From CALKYB01 sp964510575 (GTDB lineage Bacteria > Bdellovibrionota_C > UBA2361 > SZUA-149 > CALKYB01): 61,290 nt of DNA. How positions within the stretch are numbered: position 1 is the stretch's first letter; the number at the start of each line of letters is the position of its first letter. Below the pieces are notes generated by a model. The model did no database searches, was not told the DNA's origin, and saw only the letters and a list, made by a program, of their open reading frames with translations. Position numbers and translations under genes: made by a program. Shown here one piece after another: positions 1-7,357 of the stretch. The stretch spans positions 1 through 61,290 of the forward strand of contig CAZECN010000018.1 in NCBI GenBank assembly GCA_964510575.1, given 5' to 3'.

Positions 1-967
1 CTACCCCAACGGTAAAACCGTTTATTCTAGTGAATCCGCAGACAATGTTCTGTGCAAACTCTTCTTGGATTTCAAAAAAGCTATCTTTGTCAGCAATGGA
101 AGTAATGGCTTCTTTAATGTCATAGGGTTGGTTTGGAGAAGCAGGGACAAGGGAATCTAGCTGAACACATTCTCTGTTAGGTTTATCCTTTGTTTCCACT
201 CGCTCTGGCGGGAACTCGTTGTTTTGGGGAAGATAGGCGACAAGGTTTCGAACAGCCTCTAAGCACTGCTCTTCACTTTCGAATCTTCCATGAGCTACGC
301 CGCTTTTTTCAGTGTGGCTAATTGAGCCACCAAGGTCTTCTTGGCTAACCTCTTCTTTAGTTACTGTCTTAATAACTTCCGGCCCTGTGACAAACATATA
401 GCTGGTGTTATCAACCATGAAGGTGAAATCCGTTAGTGCCGGGGAGTAAACAGCGCCGCCAGCACAAGGGCCAAGGATTACAGAAATTTGAGGAATTACC
501 CCTGAACACTGAACGTTTTGAAGAAAAATATCAGCATAGCCTGCTAAGCTCTCCACTCCTTCTTGAATTCTTGCTCCGCCACTATCGTTAAGACCGATGA
601 GTGGAGCGCCATTCTCTAGAGCAAGCTTCATTACCTTGATGACTTTAGTTGCATTGGCTGCCGAGAGAGAACCTCCAAGAACCGTGAAGTCGTGGGCAAA
701 GATAAAAACAGTTCTGCCATCAATTAGCCCGTGGCCGGTTACTACGCCGTCACCTGGAATTTTGTTTTTCTCTAGTGCGGGGTCATCAGAACGGTGGGTA
801 ACAAACTTATCCAACTCTACAAAACTGCCTCTGTCTAAAAGCTTCGCAATGCGTTCTCTTGCTAAAAGCTTTCCTTTGCTTTTTTGCGCTTCTTGTCTTT
901 TTTTTCCTCCTCCTAGCTCAGCAGAATTGTGCTTAGCTCTAAGAGTGGAAATATTTTCTTCGCTCAT
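1..967 (-). CDS. pccB: Propionyl-CoA carboxylase beta subunit (carboxyltransferase), C-terminus cut by window edge
   Basis: Reading the minus strand from an ATG at 967 gives MSEENISTLRAKHNSAELGG and then about 320 residues open to the window edge. Seen: an acyl-CoA-carboxylase carboxyltransferase N-half, with LLARERIAKLLDRGSFVEL, DGVVTGHGLIDGRTVFIFAHDFTVLGGSLS, a glycine-rich NDSGGARIQEGVESLAGYADIF and a PCAGGAVYSPALTDF segment that forms the oxyanion region. Family knowledge: this subunit moves the carboxyl group from carboxybiotin to propionyl-CoA, giving methylmalonyl-CoA in the cytoplasm. The methylmalonyl-CoA mutase about 1.2 kb away fits that pathway. The biotinylated alpha subunit is not in the window. 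Acetyl-CoA or methylcrotonyl-CoA as substrate cannot be strictly excluded. Confidence 0.9.
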   Translation of the reverse strand, partial: MSEENISTLRAKHNSAELGGGKKRQEAQKSKGKLLARERIAKLLDRGSFVELDKFVTHRSDDPALEKNKIPGDGVVTGHGLIDGRTVFIFAHDFTVLGGSLSAANATKVIKVMKLALENGAPLIGLNDSGGARIQEGVESLAGYADIFLQNVQCSGVIPQISVILGPCAGGAVYSPALTDFTFMVDNTSYMFVTGPEVIKTVTKEEVSQEDLGGSISHTEKSGVAHGRFESEEQCLEAVRNLVAYLPQNNEFPPERVETKDKPNRECVQLDSLVPASPNQPYDIKEAITSIADKDSFFEIQEEFAQNIVCGFTRINGFTVGV

Positions 968-1057
968 AATGGCTTAATTAAAAAAGGAATTTTACTGCTA
1001 TTAGTAAACACTAAGGTTTGGAGATGCGCCAGAGAATCTTTATTACGTGGTGGGAGA

Positions 1058-1200
1058 ATATACCCCCTCTACTTGAAGTTTCGGCCTTTTTTGATCGTAT
1101 CTGGTAGAGTATATCCGCCATGCGTTAGCATGGCCAGAGGACAGATACTGCGCCTATGCTTAATTTAGCAAAACCGAAATTTCAATGAGGCGCAGTATAT
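1058..1200. repeat. Dispersed three-hairpin intergenic repeat, copy A
   Basis: Three consecutive inverted repeats lie between pccB and the next gene. H1: arms ATATAC (1058-1063) and GTATAT (1109-1114), prolonged by TCTAC/GTAGA across a 4-nt bulge. H2: GCCATGC-GTTA-GCATGGC (1117-1134). H3: ATACTGCGCCT (1145-1155) and AGGCGCAGTAT (1188-1198). The 56 bases 1145-1200 are identical to 52687-52742. H1-H2 aligns to copies at 26427 and 35089 with changed but still paired stems. The rest of the 386-bp gap between genes shows nothing else I can name. Confidence 0.8.
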
Positions 1201-1353
1201 GCTAAGAGTCCACGCAGTTCTCTTCTAAGCCCTTCTACAGGTAGTTAATTTATAGTTTCGAAAGCTTCCGACTTTTTTCTAAATTTTTAAGGTCGTGAGG
1301 TTTCGAAACTGGCTTTACAGTCGGTTATTTTTCTTTTTTCAAGAGGGTATGAA

Positions 1354-1998
1354 ATGTCTAGTTTCTTTGTGCAGCAGGGTTTGGCTTTGAGTAGTCAGGC
1401 CTCTTTGGTTTATGACGAGGCGATCCGTAATTCACTCGGTGATTCGGTAATATCGGCTGAGGAGTTTTTTCGGATTGATGAAGATCGATTTTTAGCTTTG
1501 ATAACAAAAGCTGGGGGTGAGCAATCTCAATCAGGTAAGGAGAAGTATATTAGAACTCGAAAAGGGTTGAAGATGATATATTCTCCAAATGATATATGGT
1601 TGAAGCCCCTATACTCTCTCGTGGGCCTGGATTCTGCCATCGACGTCTCTGAGTTCAACCTATTCGATAGTATTAGAATTAGATGGGCCTTCACTGCAAA
1701 AGATGTAAGAGCTTCTGATGACTATCAGCATGGTGATTCTTCTGATGTCTTAGAGCTTTCTTTTTGGAAGGCACTTAGAGAGGAAATCTTTGCAGAGTTC
1801 AACCTGGTTACTTCGAGCGAGAGGTTCGAGCTAGCAAAGCCGCTTGTGACCTTGCCCATGTATGATGTCGACGTCATTACTTCAAATGACGAGTCGAGCG
1901 TTTTAATCTTTACCTTGGATGAGATTGAAGAACTTATGAAATTAATCACTGAGAAATTTCAGTCTATGTCTGAAAAGCTAGGAACCTTGGGCTATTAG
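1354..1998 (+). CDS. Hypothetical protein, 214 aa
   Basis: I do not recognise this protein. It is a soluble-looking acidic polypeptide with no signal peptide or membrane segment. The central part is tryptophan- and aspartate-rich (PNDIWLKPLYSLVGLDSAID, IRIRWAFTAKD), and the C-terminus is helical and amphipathic (FTLDEIEELMKLITEKFQSM). The ATG at 1354 is preceded by AAGAGGGTATGAA, an acceptable Shine-Dalgarno. The gene is flanked upstream by repeat copy A and followed by a strong terminator-like hairpin at 2014, so it looks like a stand-alone transcription unit. Codon use is like that of its neighbours. Function unknown. Confidence 0.7.
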   Translation: MSSFFVQQGLALSSQASLVYDEAIRNSLGDSVISAEEFFRIDEDRFLALITKAGGEQSQSGKEKYIRTRKGLKMIYSPNDIWLKPLYSLVGLDSAIDVSEFNLFDSIRIRWAFTAKDVRASDDYQHGDSSDVLELSFWKALREEIFAEFNLVTSSERFELAKPLVTLPMYDVDVITSNDESSVLIFTLDEIEELMKLITEKFQSMSEKLGTLGY

Positions 1999-2013
1999 TT
2001 CCTAGTTTGGCCT

Positions 2014-2042
2014 AAAGGCGCGACGATTCTGCTCGCGCCTTT
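2014..2042 (+). terminator. Rho-independent-type hairpin after the 214-aa gene
   Basis: The perfect 9-bp stem AAAGGCGCG / CGCGCCTTT, with an 11-nt loop, begins 16 nt after the stop codon. The trailing T-tract is short (TTTAATTT). It separates the hypothetical gene from the mutase gene. Confidence 0.65.
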
Positions 2043-2181
2043 AATTTGAGGTTTTACCTGGGGTTTCCGTAAAGCCAGTTCGACCTTTTGACTTGAGCAT
2101 TTCTATTGCAAGCTAATGCTTGACAGAAAAGAGTGAGGTCTGAAACCATCCAGACATAGAGATCTTTCTTATCTGGACTAA

Positions 2182-3825
2182 ATGAAACTACTAAAGAAAA
2201 AATTTGACGCTTGGAAAGCGGATCGTCTTTCAAAAATGAAGACGAGAAAAGATCAGTTTCTGACCGACTCTGGTATCGAGTTTCAGGATCTTGCTATTCC
2301 TGCAGAAGATAGCGAGGAAAGGTATATCAGTAATATCGGTTTTCCTGGCGAGTTTCCTTTTACTCGTGGACCTCATGCTTCAATGTACAGAGGCCGCCTC
2401 TGGACTATGCGTCAGTATGCTGGTTTTGGAACAGCTGGCGAAACGAATAAGCGTTACAAACTTCTACTTGAAAGCGGCACAACCGGACTTAGCGTGGCCT
2501 TCGACCTTCCTACTCAAATGGGTCGAAGCTCCGACCACAAGCGAGCTAAAGGTGAGGTTGGGCGAGTTGGAGTCGCGATTGACTCACTGCAGGATATGGA
2601 AACCTTATTTGAAGGTATTCCGCTTGCAGAGGTTTCAACTAGCATGACCATTAATTCTACAGCTCATATCTTGCTTGCAATGTATGTAGCAGTGGCTAAG
2701 AAGCAGGGAGTGCCGATGGATAAGGTGCGAGGCACTACCCAAAACGATATCTTAAAGGAATATATCGCTCGAGGAACTTATATTTATCCGCCAAAGCCTT
2801 CTTTGAAAATTACCAGCGATATCTTTGAATATTGTAAGACGGATCTTCCTGCTTGGAACTCGATCTCGGTTTCTGGTTATCATATGCGAGAAGCTGGCTC
2901 CACGGCGGTACAGGAAGTAGCTTTTACTTTAGGAAACGGCCTCGCTTATATCGAGGCGGCTTTGGCTAGAGGGCTGAAGATAGATGATGTAGCTCCCAGA
3001 ATGGCTTTCTTTTTTAACTGTCATAATAATTTTCTTGAGGAAGTTGCTAAATTTCGAGCAGCCAGAAGACTTTGGGCCAGGCTGATTCAAGAGCGATACA
3101 GCCCTAAGAATGAAAAGAGTATGAAGCTTCGTTTTCATACTCAGACTGCAGGTTCAACTCTGGTTGCTAGGCAGCCGCTGGTTAATATTGCCAGGACCAC
3201 TTCTCAAGCACTTGCTGCTGTCTTTGGTGGAACCCAGAGTTTGCATACTAACGGTTACGATGAGGCGCTTGGCTTGCCAAGTGAGCTGGCTGCAGTGACT
3301 GCGCTTAGAACTCAACAGTACTTAGCTCACGAGTCTGGGGTTGCTGGAGCAGTTGATCCTTGGGCGGGGAGCTATCTGGTTGAAGACTTAACCGACAAAA
3401 TTGAAGCCAAGGCACTTTCTTATCTTGAAATCATCGAGGAGAAGGGAGGAATGGTTTCAGCTGTTGAAGAGGGCTATCCCCAGGCAGAAATAGAAGAGGC
3501 TGCTTTTACTTATCAACAGGCTCTCGAAAATGGAGAAAAGAAAGTTATTGGAGTTAACTTTGCCAGGAACGACGTGCCAGATGCGGGCAACTTTAAGCCT
3601 GCGGTGTTGGATCCTTCTTTAGAGAAGACGCAGATTGAAGCCCTAAAAGCTTTCAAAGCTTCCAGAGACGCAAAAAAGTTGTCTGCAGCCTTAGTTTCCC
3701 TGAAGACCAAAGCTGAAAATGATTCGAATTTGATGCCCGGAGTTCTCTCAGCCGTTGAAGTTGGAGCGACGGTGGGCGAGATTTCTGATTGCTTGCGCGA
3801 GGTTTACGGACAATACCAACCCTAA
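2182..3825 (+). CDS. Methylmalonyl-CoA mutase, large (catalytic) subunit without the B12 domain
   Basis: The 547-aa protein matches the catalytic TIM-barrel part of methylmalonyl-CoA mutase. Seen: FPGEFPFTRG (53-63), MRQYAGFGTAGETNKRY (76-92), GLSVAFDLPTQMGRSSDH (102-119), SGYHMREAG with the substrate-contacting His (231-239), and a conserved GGTQSLHTNGYDEAL segment. Family knowledge: it interconverts methylmalonyl-CoA and succinyl-CoA with adenosylcobalamin. The cobalamin-binding domain, with its DxHxxG motif, is absent from this polypeptide, so a separate small subunit must be encoded elsewhere, as in two-gene mutases. Ethylmalonyl-CoA or isobutyryl-CoA mutase large subunits are alternatives. 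Proximity to pccB favours propionate metabolism. Confidence 0.92.
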   Translation: MKLLKKKFDAWKADRLSKMKTRKDQFLTDSGIEFQDLAIPAEDSEERYISNIGFPGEFPFTRGPHASMYRGRLWTMRQYAGFGTAGETNKRYKLLLESGTTGLSVAFDLPTQMGRSSDHKRAKGEVGRVGVAIDSLQDMETLFEGIPLAEVSTSMTINSTAHILLAMYVAVAKKQGVPMDKVRGTTQNDILKEYIARGTYIYPPKPSLKITSDIFEYCKTDLPAWNSISVSGYHMREAGSTAVQEVAFTLGNGLAYIEAALARGLKIDDVAPRMAFFFNCHNNFLEEVAKFRAARRLWARLIQERYSPKNEKSMKLRFHTQTAGSTLVARQPLVNIARTTSQALAAVFGGTQSLHTNGYDEALGLPSELAAVTALRTQQYLAHESGVAGAVDPWAGSYLVEDLTDKIEAKALSYLEIIEEKGGMVSAVEEGYPQAEIEEAAFTYQQALENGEKKVIGVNFARNDVPDAGNFKPAVLDPSLEKTQIEALKAFKASRDAKKLSAALVSLKTKAENDSNLMPGVLSAVEVGATVGEISDCLREVYGQYQP

Positions 3826-3989
3826 ACCATCATATTTATCCTAGTAAATTAAGCTAATTAGAGGCCTTCCCAAAATCGTAATTCCTTAGTAATGTAGGGC
3901 GCCGAAATTCTAGAAAGCTGGTGAAGCCATCTTCCTAGAAGGGAGTGTCAAGCCGATTGGCTATATTTAAAGTTTTTTAAAGTAAGTTT

Positions 3990-4397
3990 ATGAGAAAAAG
4001 AGATCTAGATAAGTATAAGAAGCTTTTGGTGATGGAACGCCAGGGCATCACAAGCCATCTTTCTAAATTGGCTGGTGACTCTAAGAATCAACTTAACCAG
4101 AGCGGCGGAGACTCAGTGGATATTGCCGCTTTGGAGATCAACCAGACTGCCATCCAGAAACTTGGAAACCGAGAGAAGAAACTTTTAAAGAAAATCGACA
4201 TCTGTCTAAAGAAGATGGAAGACGGAGAGTATGGCATTTGTGAAAACTGTGGTGAAAAGATCAACCCTGCTCGCTTAGAAGCCAGGCCTGTTGCGGAATT
4301 CTGTATCGATTGTAAGACAGAGCTCGAGCAAACAGAGCGTCGCTACAGTGATGACCAAGACGAAGGTGATGGTTTGGGGGATGACTACGACGAGTAG
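3990..4397 (+). CDS. dksA: DksA/TraR-family RNA polymerase-binding zinc-finger protein
   Basis: The 135-aa protein has the DksA layout. Its coiled coil carries an acidic tip motif D-x-x-D-x-A (DSVDIA, residues 41-46). The C4 zinc finger is Cys84/Cys87 and Cys105/Cys108, spaced C-x2-C-x17-C-x2-C within YGICENCG...FCIDCKTELE, followed by an acidic tail (DDQDEGDGLGDDYDE). Family knowledge: DksA inserts into the RNA polymerase secondary channel and, with ppGpp, adjusts rRNA and amino-acid promoters. The gene end overlaps the queG start by 17 nt, suggesting translational coupling. It is slightly shorter than E. coli DksA, so a TraR/DksA paralogue is possible. Confidence 0.9.
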   Translation: MRKRDLDKYKKLLVMERQGITSHLSKLAGDSKNQLNQSGGDSVDIAALEINQTAIQKLGNREKKLLKKIDICLKKMEDGEYGICENCGEKINPARLEARPVAEFCIDCKTELEQTERRYSDDQDEGDGLGDDYDE

Positions 4398-5478
4398 GTC
4401 ACCTGAACTTGAAATTTCAAGACTAAAAGCCCTGGTCAAAGAATCAGGACTTTCGCTCGTTGGAGTCGTTTCTAGACTTGACGCAGAAAGAGTACTTAAC
4501 AAAGAGAAAAAGCGCCTTGAGGCATGGCAAAGCAAGGGATTTGCTGCGGATCTCGAGTATATGAAAAGGCCTGGGGAATTGTTTTGCGACCTAGATGGCT
4601 TCTTACCGGGAACACGTTCTGTAATCAGCCTTGCTGTTTCCTACTATTCCCCTCTAGATCATCAACCTAAGCTAGGCTTTGGTAGAGTGGCTCGGTACGC
4701 TTGGGGGAAAGATTACCACCGAGTTCTAAAAAAGCGGCTTAAGAACTTTATTTCTGGGCTCACTGAGGCCCTTTCTTTCGGTGAGGAGATACGTTGTCGG
4801 CAATTCTCTGACGCGGTGCCTCTGTTAGAGAGAGCACTTTTTTCTTCAACAGGCTCAGGATTTATCGGAAAAAATACAATGATGATTGTTCCTGGAGTTG
4901 GTTCTTGGACTTTTGTTGCTGAGCTTTTGACCAATATTGAGGTGCAGGAAAGCCAAAGTCTTGGACCTGTCATTAAAGAGGGGCAGGATTGTGGAACTTG
5001 TACTAGCTGTTTAGTGGCTTGCCCAACCAAAGCTTTTGAAGAGGAATATTCTCTGAATGCAGGAAAGTGTATTAGCTATCTTACGATAGAAAAGAAAAAT
5101 TCTTTTAGTGATTGGGAGCAGCAGGCCGTAGAGGATTGGGTATTTGGTTGTGATGTTTGCCAAGAAGTTTGCCCTTTTAACCATGCAGGTATTTCGGAAT
5201 CCGAAGAGGAAAGATTTGCACCCTCAAACGGAGTAGGACCCTGGCTAAATCTTGACCAAGCCCTGTCCATAAATTCGAAGGAAGATTTCCTCCATTTTTT
5301 CGCAGGAACTCCATTGATGAGAGCGGGTAGGGACGGTTTAATAAGGAATGCTGCAGCAGTAGCAGCTAATCAACAGTTTTCTGATTGCAAGCCTCAGCTT
5401 ATTAAACTTCATGAAAGCCGTAATGAATCTCAGCTTGTGAAAAACTCTGTCTATCAAGCATTAGAAAGGATCGGCTGA
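4381..5478 (+). CDS. queG: Epoxyqueuosine reductase QueG
   Basis: I place the start at ATG 4381 (MTTTSRSPELEISR), preceded by TTTGGGGG. The open frame upstream of it merely overlaps dksA. The 365-aa product shows two ferredoxin-type clusters: Cys204/207/210/214 (CGTCTSCLVACP) and Cys230 with Cys257/260/264 (GCDVCQEVCPFN). The preceding half contains SDAVPLLERALFSSTGSGFIGKNTMMI, typical of this family. Family knowledge: it is a cobalamin-dependent [4Fe-4S] enzyme that reduces epoxyqueuosine to queuosine in tRNA. The C-terminus is HEAT-like (GLIRNAAAVAANQQF). Together with the mutase this is a second B12-dependent enzyme here. Confidence 0.93.
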   Translation: MTTTSRSPELEISRLKALVKESGLSLVGVVSRLDAERVLNKEKKRLEAWQSKGFAADLEYMKRPGELFCDLDGFLPGTRSVISLAVSYYSPLDHQPKLGFGRVARYAWGKDYHRVLKKRLKNFISGLTEALSFGEEIRCRQFSDAVPLLERALFSSTGSGFIGKNTMMIVPGVGSWTFVAELLTNIEVQESQSLGPVIKEGQDCGTCTSCLVACPTKAFEEEYSLNAGKCISYLTIEKKNSFSDWEQQAVEDWVFGCDVCQEVCPFNHAGISESEEERFAPSNGVGPWLNLDQALSINSKEDFLHFFAGTPLMRAGRDGLIRNAAAVAANQQFSDCKPQLIKLHESRNESQLVKNSVYQALERIG

Positions 5479-5542
5479 AGACTTTTATTTCGCATTTTGT
5501 TTGGCTATTACTTATGTGGTGGAGCTTAAGAACAAGGAAATC

Positions 5543-6154
5543 ATGAAATTACAGAATAACAACAAACTTAAAAAACGGATCTTAAATTTTATCTTTATTG
5601 CTGCCTGTTTATTGGCGGCAGGTCTACTGGCTGCTTGCAGTTCATCCCTTAGTAATTCAGTGGACATGAGCAATGAGCGATTTTTACAAAATGTATCAAA
5701 CCCTCCACAGCAGGCTAGTTATCTGATTTCCGTAGAAACCCTAGCGGATTTTAGGGCTGATCAGGCTCTTATTTTAAAAGGCCCCAATAAGAGTCAGCTG
5801 ACTGGGGATGCAGGAATCCTTGTTGAGCGGGAAATAAGGTCAGCTCTTTCTAATCGTGGCTTTCGAGTGACCCCTGATGCTCCTCTGATTTTAACAGGAG
5901 CTGTGAAGAAATGGCAGGCTAATGTTAGCTCTGGGTTACCTGCTAAGGTAGAGAGTGAAGCTGATCTTCTTATCGAGGTTTTGAGTCCAGCAAACAAGCT
6001 TATTTATAAAGCGAATTATAATGGTTTAGCTGCGGAGTCTCACCCAAGTCTTAATGAACAAGATTTTAAGAATTCTCTATCTAGGGCGATGAGTGAAGCT
6101 TTAGCTCAGTTGTTCGAGGATAAAGAGTTGCTCAGCCTTCTAAAAACTTTTTAG
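5543..6154 (+). CDS. Predicted lipoprotein, possibly YajG-like
   Basis: The start ATG 5543 is chosen because AAGGA lies just upstream and it gives a clean lipoprotein signal: KKR, then a hydrophobic stretch, then the lipobox LLAAC. The upstream in-frame ATG at 5501 would bury the signal. The mature part of about 175 residues reads as an alternating alpha/beta domain (YLISVETLADFRADQAL, VEREIRSALSNRGFRVT, EADLLIEVLSP) that broadly resembles the YajG or DUF4136 type of outer-membrane lipoproteins. It is convergent with the next minus-strand gene, overlapping by 4 nt. Function unknown. Confidence 0.7.
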   Translation: MKLQNNNKLKKRILNFIFIAACLLAAGLLAACSSSLSNSVDMSNERFLQNVSNPPQQASYLISVETLADFRADQALILKGPNKSQLTGDAGILVEREIRSALSNRGFRVTPDAPLILTGAVKKWQANVSSGLPAKVESEADLLIEVLSPANKLIYKANYNGLAAESHPSLNEQDFKNSLSRAMSEALAQLFEDKELLSLLKTF

Positions 6155-6585
6155 CTTTTATTTTGCTTAGCTTCTTCCAGCTCTTTAATTCGGCTAAGAG
6201 CCTTGGAGTGGCTAGCTACCATTCTGCCGCTAAATTCTTCCATCGCTTCAATTGTATCTTTGAGGTGAAAGTTTACCAGTGGCCAAGTAGCTTTTTTAAC
6301 AGCCACAATTAATTTGCCAATGACGGGTCGGTGAGAGCTGATTTGTGAAGGGGGTTTGAGTCGAATTCTGGATAGACTGGCTAGTGCTCTCAGCTCCTCA
6401 AGACTTTTTTCTTCGAGAAGCAAACCTGCCGGTACTAGCCGATGTTGAAAGTTGCTTACGCTATCAATCTCTTTCTGATTATAGCTTTCAGAGGTCTCAA
6501 GCCTTTGCTGCAGGTTTAGCTTGGCTTGATGCTCTAGCTCTTGAAATGACTGCTCTCCAGCCCTTTTAGTTAACAAACTCATCAC
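6151..6585 (-). CDS. Hypothetical coiled-coil protein sharing a glycan-locus module with its divergent neighbour
   Basis: The 144-aa protein has a helical N-terminal half (EQSFQELEHQAKLNLQQRLE) and then a module SSHRPVIGKLIVAVKKATWP...FHLKDTIEAMEEFSGRM. The same pattern S-H-R-x2-[IL]-G-x2-I-V-x2-K-K-A-x7-LKD occurs in the divergent gene at 6658. Knowledge from memory: an SHR..G..IV..K stretch is often found just upstream of methyltransferase or glycosyltransferase domains in polysaccharide clusters. Here it stands without a catalytic domain. The short hydrophobic segment may sit at the membrane. Starts at 6585 or 6582 are equally possible. Confidence 0.6.
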   Translation of the reverse strand: MMSLLTKRAGEQSFQELEHQAKLNLQQRLETSESYNQKEIDSVSNFQHRLVPAGLLLEEKSLEELRALASLSRIRLKPPSQISSHRPVIGKLIVAVKKATWPLVNFHLKDTIEAMEEFSGRMVASHSKALSRIKELEEAKQNKS

Positions 6586-6601
6586 GTTGTATAGGTATCT
6601 T

Positions 6602-6643
6602 TCAAATGTGCGATAGTGGCTTTTTATTTACTATAACATTTGA
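6602..6643. promoter_or_regulatory. Operator-like inverted repeat in the divergent promoter region
   Basis: TCAAATG-n5-TAGT (6602-6617) is mirrored by ACTA-n3-CATTTGA (6630-6643), giving 11 paired positions around a T-rich centre. The repeat sits in the 72-nt space between two divergent genes that encode proteins with the same module. Confidence 0.35.
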
Positions 6644-6657
6644 TAGTTTTTTGCACT

Positions 6658-7356
6658 ATGAATGCTGAGCAAGATACAGATATACCGGCTTTAATGGCCA
6701 AGATTAGGCAAGAGATTAAGGCTGAACTCGATGGCCAAGACCTGCCTGCCCAAAAGGAATCTACTGAACAGATTCGTGGAACTATCGTTCAAGATAGTGG
6801 GCCGCTCCTTTATTCTGAGGAGTTGAACTATCTCAATCAGCACTGGGGTAGTTGGGCCCAGCAAAGTGAAATCACCTCTCATAGAAAATTTCTTGGCCCC
6901 TTTATTGTCAAAGCCAAAAAGGCATTGGTGAGAGTGGTATGGGACTACGTGCTTAAGGATTACTTTGAAGCTGAGAGAAGATTCCAGTCTAATTTAGTTA
7001 GGCATCTTAATGCCAACGCTCGCTATACTGATTCTAGAATTAAAGACACTTTTTGGCAGATAATTGAAAAAGTGGACAACGATATTGAAGGGCTAAACCG
7101 AAGAACAGATAATCTACTTTCGATTTCAGAACGAACCGCAGATGAGGGCCGATTAGAGCTTAAGGAGCAGCTAGCGGAGCTTAAAGGTAAATTAAAAGCC
7201 TTGGAGACAATCTTCAGCGGAGCCGGGGATTTAGGAGAGCAGGAAGGATTAGTAAGGCCTTTAACTCAATTCGATCATCTTCCTCCAGATTGGAGAAAGT
7301 CCATTGATGAGATTAACTCATTGGTTCAAGTTTTGAATTCTAAAGCCGGTAGCTAG
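6658..7356 (+). CDS. Hypothetical coiled-coil protein of the glycan locus
   Basis: The start is ATG 6658 (MNAEQDTDIPALMAKIRQEI). A TTG at 6640 is possible, and neither has a strong ribosome site. The N-terminal acidic part is followed by SHRKFLGPFIVKAKKALVRVVWDYVLKDYFEAERRFQ (about residues 78-114), the module shared with the minus-strand neighbour, and then a long coiled coil (DNDIEGLNRRTDNLLSISERT, EELKGKLKALE). It lies 1 nt before a glycosyltransferase gene, so the two are very likely co-translated. Inference: it may anchor or organise glycosyltransferases at the inner membrane. No enzymatic motif is visible. Confidence 0.65.
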   Translation: MNAEQDTDIPALMAKIRQEIKAELDGQDLPAQKESTEQIRGTIVQDSGPLLYSEELNYLNQHWGSWAQQSEITSHRKFLGPFIVKAKKALVRVVWDYVLKDYFEAERRFQSNLVRHLNANARYTDSRIKDTFWQIIEKVDNDIEGLNRRTDNLLSISERTADEGRLELKEQLAELKGKLKALETIFSGAGDLGEQEGLVRPLTQFDHLPPDWRKSIDEINSLVQVLNSKAGS

Positions 7357-7357
7357 G

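Noticed and set aside
597..1168. Plus-strand open frames over and beyond the start of pccB
   Set aside because: They lie antisense to the clear carboxyltransferase frame and their products are low-complexity with no family features.
4291..4380. Upstream extension of the queG frame (30 extra codons)
   Set aside because: The extension lies wholly within dksA, adds no conserved sequence, and ATG 4381 has a G-rich ribosome site and a normal QueG N-terminus.
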